DNA from: Neisseria animalis
Lineage (GTDB): Bacteria > Pseudomonadota > Gammaproteobacteria > Burkholderiales > Neisseriaceae
Assembly: GCF_900636515.1 (NCBI RefSeq)
Contig: NZ_LR134287.1
Location: 930,001 to 994,000 of the forward strand
Length of the DNA: 64,000 bases
Reading direction: 5' to 3'
The notes under the pieces were generated by a model. That model was given only the letters and a program-made list of their open reading frames with translations. It ran no database searches and was not told the origin of the DNA. Shown here in pieces: positions 38,866 through 47,815 of this stretch. The position numbers and the translations under genes are program-made. How positions within the stretch are numbered: position 1 is the first letter of the stretch; every line of letters starts with the position of its first letter.

Positions 38866-38874
38866 GATGTTTCC

Positions 38875-39711
38875 TTATTTGGCCGTTTTGCCGAGATAGC
38901 GGGCTGAAATATTTGCCGCCAATACGGTTGCGGCGATAATCAGTGCGGCCGCCCATGCCAGTTTGTGCCAGTCTTCATAAGGGCTCATGGCAAATTGGTA
39001 GATAACGTTGGGCAGGTTGGCAATCGGTTGGTTCATGTCGGTACTGAAAAACTGGTTGTTCATGGCGGTAAACAAAAGCGGGGCGGTTTCGCCGGTGATG
39101 CGGGCAAACGCGAGAATGATGCCGGTAAGTACGCCTGCCTTGGCCGATTTGAGTGTTACTGCCGATACCAGCTTCCACTTGGGCGCACCCAATGCAAATG
39201 CGGCTTCGCGCAGGCTGTCGGGAACCAGTTTGAGCATGTTTTCAGTTGTCCGCACGACAACGGGAATGACCAAAAGCGACAATGCCAGCGACCCCGCCCA
39301 GCCGGAAAAATGCCCTTGTCTGATGACCACCAGCTCGTACACGAACAAACCGATTACGATGGAAGGGGCGGAAAGCAGAATATCGTTCATGAAACGCACG
39401 GCCTGTGCAAGCCTGCCGTTCCGCCCGAACTCAGCCAGATAAATGCCGCACATCAGGCCGACCGGCGTACCGATCAGCAAACCGGACAGGGTAATCAGCA
39501 GGCTGCCGAGAACGGCGTTGCGCAGACCGCCTTCGACATTCGGCGGCGGGGTGTCCAGCGTGAATATTTGTGCGGAAATGCCGCCCAAGCCATTGGCAAG
39601 CAGGGTATAGAAAATCCATGCCAGCCAAAACAGGCCGAAAGCCATCATGCAGTAAGCCAGACCGAGGTAAAAGCGGTTTTGCCGCAGACGGCGGCGGTAA
39701 ATCCCGTTCAT
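38875..39711 (-). CDS. pstA: Phosphate ABC transporter permease PstA
   Basis: 278 residues with six predicted membrane helices. The permease EAA loop is [20 protein letters not shown], followed by [13 protein letters not shown], which is typical of PstA. Its ATG overlaps the pstC stop by four bases (ATGA), so translation is coupled. Confidence 0.95.
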   Translation of the reverse strand: MNGIYRRRLRQNRFYLGLAYCMMAFGLFWLAWIFYTLLANGLGGISAQIFTLDTPPPNVEGGLRNAVLGSLLITLSGLLIGTPVGLMCGIYLAEFGRNGRLAQAVRFMNDILLSAPSIVIGLFVYELVVIRQGHFSGWAGSLALSLLVIPVVVRTTENMLKLVPDSLREAAFALGAPKWKLVSAVTLKSAKAGVLTGIILAFARITGETAPLLFTAMNNQFFSTDMNQPIANLPNVIYQFAMSPYEDWHKLAWAAALIIAATVLAANISARYLGKTAK

Positions 39712-40667
39712 GACTTTCTCCCTTCAGACTGCTGCATTTTCAATAAAAGGATTTTCGCGCAGCATAAAACCACAAATGTGATGAAAAACAGAATCAGACC
39801 CAAATAAAGCAGCGAGGACAGGTGCAGCGGATCGACGGCTTCGGCAAATTCGTTGGCGAGTGCGGAAGTAATCGACACGCCGGAATGAAACAGACTCGGA
39901 GTGATATTGAAGGTATTGCCGATAACAAAGGTAACGGCCATGGTTTCGCCCAGCGCACGCCCCAAGCCTAAAATAATACCGCCGACAACACCGGCTTTGG
40001 TGTAAGGCAGGACAACGTTGCGGATAACTTCCCATTGCGTACAGCCCAAACCGTAAGCCGCTTCTTTTAAGGTTTGCGGAGTGATTTCAAATACATCGCG
40101 CATGACGGATGCGATAAACGGAATAACCATAATGGCGAGAATCAGCGATGCGGTAAAAATACCGATGCCCATGGGCGCACCGTCGAACAGCGTGCCGACA
40201 AGCGGTACGGCACCCAAATATTCAATCAGGTAAGGTTGGATATGCTCTGCAAAAAACGGGGCGAAAACAAACAAACCCCACATGCCGTAAATAATCGACG
40301 GAATGCCTGCCAACAGTTCCACGCAGATTCCCAGCGGTTTGCGCAGCCAGACAGGACAAAGCTCTGTGAGGAAAACAGCAATGCCGAAACTGACGGGTAC
40401 GGCAATCAGCAGTGCGGCAGCAGAAGTTACCAAAGTACCGAAAATCGGAGCCAGTGCGCCGTACTCTCCGGCTACGGCATCCCATTCGGAAGAAGTGAGA
40501 AAGCTCAAGCCGAACTTTTCGATGCTGGGCAGCGCGCCGATAAACAACGACAGCAGAATGCCACCCAAACCCGCTAATACCAAAATAGCGAAAAAACGCG
40601 TCGAACCGACAAAAAGACAGTCGAGCCGCTGTTGGGTTTTGAGCCGCCGTGCAGAAAAAGAATACAT
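39708..40667 (-). CDS. pstC: Phosphate ABC transporter permease PstC
   Basis: 319 residues from ATG 40667 ([16 protein letters not shown]), preceded by GAAAGG; an upstream ATG at 40706 is weaker. Six predicted helices. The EAA loop [20 protein letters not shown] and [19 protein letters not shown] identify PstC. A gap of 250 bp with single uptake sequences separates it from pstS, so a second promoter or partial termination there is possible. Confidence 0.95.
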   Translation of the reverse strand: MYSFSARRLKTQQRLDCLFVGSTRFFAILVLAGLGGILLSLFIGALPSIEKFGLSFLTSSEWDAVAGEYGALAPIFGTLVTSAAALLIAVPVSFGIAVFLTELCPVWLRKPLGICVELLAGIPSIIYGMWGLFVFAPFFAEHIQPYLIEYLGAVPLVGTLFDGAPMGIGIFTASLILAIMVIPFIASVMRDVFEITPQTLKEAAYGLGCTQWEVIRNVVLPYTKAGVVGGIILGLGRALGETMAVTFVIGNTFNITPSLFHSGVSITSALANEFAEAVDPLHLSSLLYLGLILFFITFVVLCCAKILLLKMQQSEGRKS

Positions 40668-40917
40668 GGGGAAACCTTTCGGAGGTGGTGTGGAGTGTAT
40701 GGGCATAAAAGGCCGTCTGCAAAACGTAAAGCCCCGGTTTGGGGTTATGCCGTCTGAAAACCCAAACGGCCGGAGGCGGGATTTGCTGCGGGAGTAAAAC
40801 GGTTAAGGAAACAGCTTGCCGCATTATGAGCGCGGCCTGCATCTGCCGTTTCGCATCAGTAACCGCCCCTCCGCATATATCCGCCCCCCGTTTTTCAGAC
40901 GGCATCTGCCTTCAAGA

Positions 40918-42021
40918 TTACAGTTCCAAAACCGGTTTGCCTTGTCCGTCCTGAATATTGGCCCATTCTTGGCGCACCAAGTCTTTTACTTCGGCAGGCA
41001 GCGGTACATAATCCAGTTTTTGTGCGGCGGTATCGCCTTCTTTATACGCCCAGTCGAAAAACTCCAGTGCGGCTTTCGCTTTGGCGGCATCGGCATTTTT
41101 CTTGTGCATTAAAATAAAGGTGGCGGAAGCCAGCGGCCACGCTTCGGCATCGGGCTGGTTGGTCAGAACAAGGCTGAAACCTTTCACGCTCTTCCAATCT
41201 ACTTTAGAGGCGGCGGCAAATGTTTCTTGGGAAGGTTGGACGAAATTGCCGGCTGCATTTTGCAGCCGGATGTGCGTCATGTTGTTTTGCTTGGCATAAG
41301 CATATTCCACATAACCGATAGAATTGGCCACGCGGGAAACATAATTCGCCACGCCCTCATTGCCTTTCCCGGCCACGCCGCTGGCGGCGGTCGGCCATTT
41401 CACCGTATTGGCCGCACCGACCTGTTCTTTCCAATTTGCCGATATTTGGCTCAGATAAGTGGTAAAAATAAAGCTGGTGCCGGAACCGTCCGAACGGAAT
41501 ACGGTAGTGATTGCGGCATCAGGCAATTTGGTTTCAGGGTTTAAAGACTGGATTTTCGGGTCGTTCCATTTGGTAATATTGCCCAAATAAATGTCAGCCA
41601 ATACTTCGCCGGTCAGTTTTAATTCTCCCGCAGCAATTCCGTCCACATTGATAACCGGTACAACACCGCCGATAACGGTCGGGAATTGCACCAAGCCTTC
41701 CGCTTCCAATCTATCTGCTGCCAAAGGAGAATCGCTTGCACCGAAATCCACCGTTTTTGCCGTAATTTGTTTCACACCGCCGGAAGAGCCGATAGACTGA
41801 TAATTCACGCGGCTGCCGTTTGCCTGTTGGAAAGCCGCTGCCCACTGTACATAAACAGGTTGGGGAAATGATGCACCGGCACCGGTTACATCCAAACCGA
41901 CAGGCTGCTGTTGGGCAGCGGCGGCAGAAGCATTTTGCGCTTGGGGGGCGGATTGTCCGCCGCCGCAGGCAGCCAAAGCTAAAACCGCAAGAGTTGCAAC
42001 GGTCAGTACGGATTTATTCAT
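40918..42021 (-). CDS. pstS: Phosphate-binding lipoprotein PstS
   Basis: 367 residues. Signal peptide with lipobox LALAAC (Cys near 19), so membrane-anchored, followed by a Gln/Ala-rich linker. Phosphate-binding motifs: TGAGASFPQPVY, SIGSSGGVKQI, DFGASDSPL, and RSDGSGTSFIFTTYL. First gene of the pst operon and behind a Pho box. The ATG follows AAGAAGGAAGAA. Confidence 0.96.
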   Translation of the reverse strand: MNKSVLTVATLAVLALAACGGGQSAPQAQNASAAAAQQQPVGLDVTGAGASFPQPVYVQWAAAFQQANGSRVNYQSIGSSGGVKQITAKTVDFGASDSPLAADRLEAEGLVQFPTVIGGVVPVINVDGIAAGELKLTGEVLADIYLGNITKWNDPKIQSLNPETKLPDAAITTVFRSDGSGTSFIFTTYLSQISANWKEQVGAANTVKWPTAASGVAGKGNEGVANYVSRVANSIGYVEYAYAKQNNMTHIRLQNAAGNFVQPSQETFAAASKVDWKSVKGFSLVLTNQPDAEAWPLASATFILMHKKNADAAKAKAALEFFDWAYKEGDTAAQKLDYVPLPAEVKDLVRQEWANIQDGQGKPVLEL

Positions 42022-42095
42022 ATATTCTTCCTTCTTGAATACAGACCCTGAAAGGGCAGGTTGTTGGGATAACGCCGCCAGTTTATCCGCCGAGT

Positions 42096-42113
42096 GTTAC
42101 AGCTTCATGACAA
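42096..42113 (-). promoter_or_regulatory. Predicted Pho box upstream of pstS
   Basis: On the minus strand TTGTCATGAAGCTGTAAC fits CTGTCAT-4-CTGTCAT with about 11 of 14 positions, 75 bp before the pstS start codon. GTTACAG at its upstream side also makes an inverted repeat with CTGTAAC (42096-42120). Confidence 0.65.
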
Positions 42114-42174
42114 CTGTAACGAAACCCTTTATCAATAATTACCGCATTTTGCAGACGGCCTGATGATAATCTGC

Positions 42175-42203
42175 TTGTAATGAAATCCGCTTAAGGTTAT
42201 AAT
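42175..42203 (+). promoter_or_regulatory. Predicted promoter of the rpsF operon
   Basis: TTGTAA at 42175-42180, a 17-bp spacer and a perfect TATAAT at 42198-42203. It lies 73 bp before rpsF. Confidence 0.75.
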
Positions 42204-42275
42204 CTCGTGTTTTCCAACCTTGCCTTTTACTTTTCGCATGGTAGAAGGCTGTTTATTCATCCATAAGGAGATAAC

Positions 42276-42647
42276 ATGCGTCATTACGAGATCGTGTTTA
42301 TCGTTCATCCGGATCAAAGCGAGCAAGTGCCTGCTATGGTTGAACGCTACAAAACCATGATTGCCGAAGCCAACGGTACGATCCACCGTTTGGAAGACTG
42401 GGGCCGCCGCCAACTGGCTTACCCGATCAACAAAATCCACAAAGCACACTATGTTTTGATGAATATCGAAACAACCCCCGAGGTTGTCGAAGAGCTGGAA
42501 ACTGCCTTCCGCTTCAATGATGCAGTATTGCGCCACCTGACCATCAAAACCAAACATGCCGTAACCGAAGCTTCCCCGATGTTGGGCGGCGAAAAAGCAA
42601 AAAACCTGCTGAACGGTGCGGCTGAAGAAGCTGCGGCAGCCGAATAA
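42276..42647 (+). CDS. rpsF: 30S ribosomal protein S6
   Basis: 123 residues. Starts [20 protein letters not shown], with [18 protein letters not shown] in the second half, both typical of S6, which binds 16S rRNA together with S18. The acidic Ala-rich tail (AAEEAAAAE) is common in this family. The ATG follows ATAAGGAGATAAC. First gene of rpsF-priB-rpsR-rplI. Confidence 0.97.
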   Translation: MRHYEIVFIVHPDQSEQVPAMVERYKTMIAEANGTIHRLEDWGRRQLAYPINKIHKAHYVLMNIETTPEVVEELETAFRFNDAVLRHLTIKTKHAVTEASPMLGGEKAKNLLNGAAEEAAAAE

Positions 42648-42650
42648 GAT

Positions 42651-42947
42651 TTGAACAATCTTCTACACCTTACCGCGCAGACCGCCGAAATCGGCACACT
42701 GCGTTACACGCCGGCAGGCATTCCCGTTTTGGATTTGTTGCTCAGACACGAATCCTGGCAGGAAGAAAACGGACAAAGATGTCTGGTAAAGTTTGAAATG
42801 CCCGCCCGCTTGTTGGGTAAACAGGCTGAAGAGTGGCAGTACCGGCAAAATGTCATGGTGGAAGTCGAAGGTTTCTTAGCGCAACGCAGCCAACGGTTCC
42901 CCCGTCCGGTACTGCGGATACAGAACATTAAAGAATATAAAGGTTAA
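42651..42947 (+). CDS. priB: Primosomal replication protein PriB
   Basis: 98-residue OB-fold protein that stimulates PriA in replication restart. The core [20 protein letters not shown] and the end [13 protein letters not shown] match neisserial PriB. The start must be the TTG at 42651: an in-frame TAA (the rpsF stop, 42645-42647) lies two codons upstream and no ATG follows before conserved sequence. Three bases separate it from rpsF, so it likely depends on coupling to rpsF translation. Its position between rpsF and rpsR is conserved. Confidence 0.92.
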   Translation: MNNLLHLTAQTAEIGTLRYTPAGIPVLDLLLRHESWQEENGQRCLVKFEMPARLLGKQAEEWQYRQNVMVEVEGFLAQRSQRFPRPVLRIQNIKEYKG

Positions 42948-42953
42948 ACGACA

Positions 42954-43184
42954 ATGGCTCGTCAATCATTCAAACGTAGAAAATTCTGCCGTTTTACGGC
43001 TGAAAAAATCCAAGAAGTCGATTACAAACAAGTTGATCTGTTGAAAGACTTCATTTCTGAAAACGGCAAAATCATTCCTGCCCGTATTACCGGTACTAAA
43101 GCACACTACCAACGCCAATTGGCGGTAGCTGTGAAACGTGCCCGTTTCCTGGCTCTGTTGCCTTACACCGACCAACACAAATAA
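42954..43184 (+). CDS. rpsR: 30S ribosomal protein S18
   Basis: 76 residues, basic. [20 protein letters not shown] and [20 protein letters not shown] are the S18 signature. Six bases separate it from priB. Confidence 0.98.
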   Translation: MARQSFKRRKFCRFTAEKIQEVDYKQVDLLKDFISENGKIIPARITGTKAHYQRQLAVAVKRARFLALLPYTDQHK

Positions 43185-43198
43185 TTGGAGCTTGAATC

Positions 43199-43651
43199 AT
43201 GCAAATTATTCTGTTAGAAAAAATCGGCGGTTTGGGTAACTTGGGCGACATCGTAACCGTAAAAAACGGCTACGCCCGCAACTTCCTGATTCCGACCGGT
43301 AAAGCAAAACGCGCTACCGAAGCGAACATGAAAGAATTCGAAGCACGCCGTGCCGAATTGGAAGCCAAACAAGCCGAAATCTTGGCAGATGCCAAAGCGC
43401 GCCAAGAAAAATTGGACGGTCAAACCATCACCATCGCACAAAAAGCAGGTGTTGACGGCCGTCTGTTCGGTTCCGTTACCAATGCGGACATTGCTGCTGC
43501 AGTAGTTGCTGCCGGTGTGGAAGCTGTTAAAGCAAACGTACGTCTGCCTGAAGGCCCGCTGAAAGCCGTTGGCGAATACGAAGTAGAAGTAGCCCTGCAC
43601 ACTGATGCAGTTGCTAAAATTACCGTTGCAGTCGTAGCAGCTACCGAATAA
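43199..43651 (+). CDS. rplI: 50S ribosomal protein L9
   Basis: 150 residues. N-terminal [19 protein letters not shown] and [16 protein letters not shown] motif, a long connecting helix (about 45-75) and a C-terminal domain with [13 protein letters not shown]. Last gene of the operon; an uptake-sequence terminator follows 14 bp later. Confidence 0.98.
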   Translation: MQIILLEKIGGLGNLGDIVTVKNGYARNFLIPTGKAKRATEANMKEFEARRAELEAKQAEILADAKARQEKLDGQTITIAQKAGVDGRLFGSVTNADIAAAVVAAGVEAVKANVRLPEGPLKAVGEYEVEVALHTDAVAKITVAVVAATE

Positions 43652-43664
43652 TCCGTAGCGATTG

Positions 43665-43706
43665 AAAAAAGGCCGTCTGTAAATATTTGCAGACGGCCTT
43701 TTTCTT
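43665..43706 (+). terminator. Terminator of the rpsF-rplI operon
   Basis: AAAAAAGGCCGTCTGTAAAT faces ATTTGCAGACGGCCTTTTT. Confidence 0.9.
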
Positions 43707-43977
43707 TTTTAAAGATAGTCAAACAACACAAAATGTTCCATAAAAGGGTACGGAAGTAAACTAAGTTTTCTCAGCCGTCGGAGTATGAACATTTTACATC
43801 CAACCGTTTCCGCTTTTGGGAAATAGCGTTCAAGTGGTTTGCCGGTGTTTTTAAACCTCTAACATCTTATGCTATTTCGGTATCTTAGTTTTTTGAACAT
43901 TCCAAAATAAGTTTTCCAAAGCAAATGCCGAAATCAAAGACATCAAAAATTTCTACACCTTATTTCCCTTGCTTCCA
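43707..43977. other. Gene-free stretch before the accessory region
   Basis: 271 bp, AT-rich, without uptake sequences. No credible frame or hairpin seen. It marks the left edge of the accessory block. Confidence 0.4.
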
Positions 43978-44346
43978 TTATCTATCAGAGCGTCTGATTC
44001 CCCGTTCGTACAGCTTTACCATCTGCTCCACAATATCCATCAACTCCATTCTTGCCTCTTCGTCCAGCCTGCCCAGCAATGCCGCCAGCCGCTTGGATTG
44101 ATCATTTACCAGCGGGCTGCTTTCCGTCAGCAAATCCGTTACCTCGCAACCGAAAATCTCCGCCAGCTTAATCAATCTGGCCACTGTAGGCATGATTCCG
44201 CCGCGCTCCATCCGCGACACCGCATCATTACTCACGTCCAAAATTTCCGCGACCTGCGCCTGAGTCAAACCCGCCGCCATGCGGTATTTGGCAATCGTCT
44301 TGCCGATATTGCCGCCCAGTTCCCGATTACTGCTGCCAAGTGCCAT
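43978..44346 (-). CDS. XRE-family transcriptional regulator
   Basis: 122 residues. A lambda-repressor-type helix-turn-helix fills about 14-72: LTQAQVAEILDVSNDAVSRM is helices 2-3, followed by ERGGIMPTVARLIKLAEIF. The C-terminal helical part (LNDQ to KLYERGIRR) probably dimerises. No peptidase or toxin domain. It points away from the WYL gene across a 308-bp AT-rich gap with a palindrome at 44434-44450 that could be its operator. Whether it controls the WYL operon is unknown. Confidence 0.88.
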   Translation of the reverse strand: MALGSSNRELGGNIGKTIAKYRMAAGLTQAQVAEILDVSNDAVSRMERGGIMPTVARLIKLAEIFGCEVTDLLTESSPLVNDQSKRLAALLGRLDEEARMELMDIVEQMVKLYERGIRRSDR

Positions 44347-44433
44347 ATTTGTTCCTCAAAAACCAAGGAACAAATGGTTAGCCATAAACTTGCTTACTGA
44401 CAGAGCATAATATTCGATACTAGACCTAAAATC

Positions 44434-44450
44434 TTTACAAATATTGTAAA
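44434..44450. promoter_or_regulatory. Candidate operator palindrome
   Basis: TTTACAA, ATA, TTGTAAA: seven-base perfect arms. It lies 88 bp upstream of the XRE gene and 205 bp upstream of the WYL gene, in the shared divergent region 44347-44654, which otherwise holds one uptake sequence near 44483. Confidence 0.45.
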
Positions 44451-44654
44451 TACGTTAAAATAAGTCGAAATACATACTCAAATGCCGTCTGCAAAAAAAT
44501 ATCGCCAATCAACATTCAGGTGACCTAAAGATAAGAATAAAGTTTTAACAAAACAATAAATTATAAAAAAATAAAAGCAGCAGCATTTCAAATGACAATA
44601 CCTGTCGCACAGCACGCATATACTGGACTTATTTGACAAACAGGGAAAGTAAAC

Positions 44655-45545
44655 ATGGCTGCCCGCAGTAAATCCCAAGAAGCACTCGGCATCCGTCTTG
44701 CCGACATGCTCAGCCGTCTGAATAACGGCGAAACCCTCGACATCACCACCTTGCCCGACGATTACGGCATTTCCCTGCGCACCGCACAGCGCGACATCAG
44801 CCGCCTGCTGCCCCTACTGTCCACCACCGGCAAACGCTACTACCGTCTCGACCAAAACAAACACGGCTATCTCAGCCAAGACGAAATCCAACGCTTCTGC
44901 CGCTTCGCCAGCATTTCCGAACTCTTTCCCGAGGCCGACCGTCGCTTTTTTCATGAAAAGCTCACCCAAAGCATTACCGTAAAAGGCTTCCAATACGAAG
45001 ACATCAGCAGCAAACGCCAAGAATTCGACCTCATTACCCAAGCCATAGCCGAACGCCGTCTTATCCTGTTCGACTACACCAAAGTCAGCGGCAGCGACAG
45101 CAAAAGCTACACCATCGCCCCTTACCGCCTCGTCAACAAAAACGGCATCTGGTACCTCATCGGCTTGGATAACGGCAAACAAAAAACCTACTGCTTCACC
45201 CAAGTCCAAAACCTGCACATCCAGCCCGAAACCTTCGAGCCGGACGAAACCCTGCTGCAACAAATTACCGAAACCGACAGCATCTACCACGGCAATCACA
45301 TCAGCGAAATTATCGTCAAAGTCAGCCCTGCCGCTGCCGGCTACTTCACCCGCCGCGCCCTGCTGCCCAACCAAGAAACCGTCCGCCGTCTCGAAGACGG
45401 CACCCTGCTTCTGGCCAGCAAAAACATCAACCCGCAGGAAATCCTGCCCATCGTGCAATACTGGATTCCCCACCTGAGCATCGTCAGCCCCGCAGAATTG
45501 CAGGAAAAACTCAAGCAGCAACTGGCCGGCTATCTGGAGGAATAA
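44655..45545 (+). CDS. WYL-domain transcriptional regulator
   Basis: 296 residues. An N-terminal winged helix (about 10-70, SLRTAQRDISRLLPLL as recognition region) precedes a WYL domain with the name-giving Trp166-Tyr167-Leu168 in NGIWYLIGLD, and a C-terminal WCX-like part. WYL proteins bind nucleic-acid ligands and often repress phage-defence operons (BrxR, CapW types). It is first in a plus-strand series with the genes at 45548, 45756, the split TerB-like gene and 51995, so it probably regulates them. Codon use looks neisserial, with an uptake sequence near 44715. Confidence 0.9.
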   Translation: MAARSKSQEALGIRLADMLSRLNNGETLDITTLPDDYGISLRTAQRDISRLLPLLSTTGKRYYRLDQNKHGYLSQDEIQRFCRFASISELFPEADRRFFHEKLTQSITVKGFQYEDISSKRQEFDLITQAIAERRLILFDYTKVSGSDSKSYTIAPYRLVNKNGIWYLIGLDNGKQKTYCFTQVQNLHIQPETFEPDETLLQQITETDSIYHGNHISEIIVKVSPAAAGYFTRRALLPNQETVRRLEDGTLLLASKNINPQEILPIVQYWIPHLSIVSPAELQEKLKQQLAGYLEE

Positions 45546-45547
45546 AC

Positions 45548-45745
45548 ATGGAACAACTCATCGGACTGGCTCTTCTCTTGTGCGTTACAGCAGGCGTATG
45601 CAGCAAACTGATTCAAAACAGGCCGTCTGCAAAAACCGCTTCCCTGCCCGAAGATTGGCAGCAGCAACTGCAAGCAGCATACCGGCAGGGATTTGCAGAC
45701 GGCATAAAGCACGCAAAAACCATACCGCACGGCAAAATCAGCTGA
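45548..45745 (+). CDS. Small membrane-anchored protein (65 aa)
   Basis: Begins two bases after the WYL stop. One N-terminal hydrophobic helix (LIGLALLLCVTAGVCS, residues 4-19) and a short soluble part that includes QAAYRQGFADGIKHAK. Two uptake sequences lie inside the gene (near 45622 and 45692) and encode the NRPSAK and FADG segments, so the gene has been in this lineage a while. No family recognised. ATG spacing and overlap suggest coupling to the WYL gene. Confidence 0.65.
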   Translation: MEQLIGLALLLCVTAGVCSKLIQNRPSAKTASLPEDWQQQLQAAYRQGFADGIKHAKTIPHGKIS

Positions 45746-45755
45746 GGAAAACAAA

Positions 45756-47276
45756 ATGAGTAATCGGAAAAGCAATATTCAAAACTACGCCATCGGAGCG
45801 GGGCTTTATGAAACCACGAGCCGTTACGGCTCGGCAGGGGCAGAGTTTTTAAAAGGTTTGCGCGGTGTGGATAACGAGACCGGAAAAGTGTTCAACCGCA
45901 GCTTGTTGAAGATTTCCGAAGGAAAAATCAATCCTGATTATGCAGAACAGAATATCAAACAGCAGGCAGGTTTTTCGGCAGAAGTAGCCGGTGTTTCCAA
46001 ACGCAATGCTGAGGCGATTATCGATGGCAGGAAAAACCGTTTTTCCCGAAGTGAAGATTTGAGCGGTTACGGCAGTGACAACACAACGGTTGACATCATC
46101 GAGTTGCTGGACGGTAAGGAAATCTCCAATTCGCAGATGAAATTTGTCAGTAATCCTGATGGATTGCTAAAGAAAATTGCGCGCGGAGAAGGTGGCGGAA
46201 AAAACGATTTGTCTCGTTATATGAAAGTGGACAAATTGGAAGTGCCGACCGAGCAGGTTGAGCAAATGAAAGCAACCTGCCGTACGCAGGCTGAAAAATT
46301 GCAACAGCAGGCGGAGAAAGCACGCGAGCGCGGCGATACGGCTCTTGCTGAAAAACTGCAAAAGCAGTCGGATAACTATAAAAAATTAGAAACCAAAATT
46401 GCTGATTCCGGCATGACTACGGAAGAGGCCATCCGTTACCGCAACAACCCGCGTTGGGAAACCGCCAAAGACATTGCCGGCGTCAGCCATCGGGCAGGCA
46501 TAGAAGGAGCGAAATTCGGCGCAGCCATCGGTGGGGGAATTTCTGCTTTAAGCAATATTGTTGCGGTTTGGTCGGGAGATAAAGAATTTGGCGAGGCTGT
46601 AGCCGATACTGCCGCAGATACCTTGGTTTCTGCCGGAGTCGGTTACGGTACGGCTTTCGCAGGTTCGGCAATAAAAGGTTATATGCAGCAATCTGCCAAT
46701 GTAACGGCAAGGGCTTTATCCAAAACCGGGTTGCCCGCCATGATTGTTTCTTCCTGTTTGGCGGCAACCAAGAGCATTACCCGCTATGCAAAAGGAGAAA
46801 TTGATGAATTGGGCTTGACCGAGGAGATGAGCATGGTGGCTGCCGCGGCATTATCCGGATCGGCTTTTACCGTTCTCGGACAAATAGCGATACCGATTCC
46901 CGTATTGGGCGGTTTGATTGGCGGCATGATCGGTTATGCCGTCACCAATGCGTTTCATCAGGGCTTTTTTGCCGCATTGCGGGATGCGAAATTATCGGCG
47001 GAAAGGCGGCAGATGGTTGAAATGAAATGTGCGGCAGCGCGCGAATTGGCGCAACGCTACGAGCAAGCCATCAATGAAACGTTCGAGCGTAAGCTGACCC
47101 GGCTCGGTATGGAAAGCCGGGCGATGTTTGCTTTATTGGATAACCCGGATATTTCCGCTGATGATTTTTGTGCGGGAATGAACCGTTTTGCCGAAATGCT
47201 GGGCAGAAAAATCAGCATTAACAATATGGCCGAATTGGATGCGGCCATGCTTACAGACGACCCGTTGGTCATTTAA
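45756..47276 (+). CDS. Large protein with coiled coil and glycine-rich hydrophobic segments
   Basis: 506 residues, start after GAGGAAAACAAA. Layout: polar N-terminal region 1-165 (opening NYAIGAGLYETTSRYGSAGA), a coiled coil near 170-215 (QAEKLQQQAEKARERGD), then hydrophobic glycine-rich stretches near 250-275 (AKFGAAIGGGISAL), 285-310, 325-345 and 360-395 (LGGLIGGMIGYAV), and a helical C-terminus. The hydrophobic parts resemble glycine-zipper membrane-inserting segments. I cannot name the family. It may be a membrane-acting effector or structural protein; this is inference from composition and operon context. Confidence 0.8.
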   Translation: MSNRKSNIQNYAIGAGLYETTSRYGSAGAEFLKGLRGVDNETGKVFNRSLLKISEGKINPDYAEQNIKQQAGFSAEVAGVSKRNAEAIIDGRKNRFSRSEDLSGYGSDNTTVDIIELLDGKEISNSQMKFVSNPDGLLKKIARGEGGGKNDLSRYMKVDKLEVPTEQVEQMKATCRTQAEKLQQQAEKARERGDTALAEKLQKQSDNYKKLETKIADSGMTTEEAIRYRNNPRWETAKDIAGVSHRAGIEGAKFGAAIGGGISALSNIVAVWSGDKEFGEAVADTAADTLVSAGVGYGTAFAGSAIKGYMQQSANVTARALSKTGLPAMIVSSCLAATKSITRYAKGEIDELGLTEEMSMVAAAALSGSAFTVLGQIAIPIPVLGGLIGGMIGYAVTNAFHQGFFAALRDAKLSAERRQMVEMKCAAARELAQRYEQAINETFERKLTRLGMESRAMFALLDNPDISADDFCAGMNRFAEMLGRKISINNMAELDAAMLTDDPLVI

Positions 47277-47294
47277 CAGGAGATAAACTATGTT

Positions 47295-47739
47295 TTGAAT
47301 CAAATAACAAAACCTCTGCACAAAGCCTTATTTTTGGAATTGGCGGCATTGATTATGATGGCGCACCATAGCAGTGAAATAAGTATTCCTGCGAAGGAAG
47401 ATATTGAAAAAGAAGAGTCGACGGCTTTGTTATCTTTTTTGAGGAAAATTGATGTTAATGAAGCAAATATGTTAGAAGAATATGCAAAAGAGAGTGGAGC
47501 TGTAAAATTTTTCAACAAAATGTTGTTTAATTCTGCTGATTTTCATTATTCTATCAGTAAGGGAAAAGCAAAAAAAGTATCTTTGGCACAATCTATGTGG
47601 ATTAATGGCGATGGTAGCATACTTTATAGTGGAGATGGTTTTGAGCGTTATGATGCTAAGCTTGAGGGAAATAATGATAAGAAAAAAGGTTTTCTTACCT
47701 TATTAACTTTAATGAAAGCAAACATTAGGAGGGTTTTGG
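47295..47739 (+). pseudogene. TerB-like gene, 5' fragment (interrupted by transposon)
   Basis: Encodes about 148 residues of a TerB-like protein before the transposon at 47740; read-through into the element gives an aberrant tail to 47783. Joined to 51578-51983 with one target copy removed, the frame runs ...ANIRRVLA + SHTEDEAIRKEV... without a break. The N-terminal FLELAALIMMAHHSS is typical of TerB-like helical domains. The start is also odd: the ribosome site AGGAG (47278) is spaced for an ATG at 47290, but that reads ATG TTT TGA. One extra T would restore the frame; otherwise TTG at 47295 is used. Confidence 0.75.
47732..47739 (+). repeat. Target-site duplication, left copy
   Basis: GGTTTTGG directly before the left inverted repeat, identical to 51578-51585. 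Eight bases is the size expected for IS1595-family insertion. Confidence 0.9.
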
Positions 47740-47763
47740 CGCCATTATGTAGCACTTGCACAA
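47740..47763 (+). repeat. Left terminal inverted repeat
   Basis: 24 bp beginning CGCCATTATGTAGCAC. Its TTGCAC at 47756-47761 can act as the -35 box for the endonuclease. Confidence 0.9.
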
Positions 47764-47784
47764 ATCGAAATAACTTGCTATAAA
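47756..47784 (+). promoter_or_regulatory. Predicted promoter of the endonuclease gene
   Basis: TTGCAC (47756-47761, inside the terminal repeat), 17-bp spacer, TATAAA (47779-47784), 32 bp before the start codon. Confidence 0.55.
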
Positions 47785-47815
47785 TATACTGAATTGGAAA
47801 CCAAAGGGGTATATT

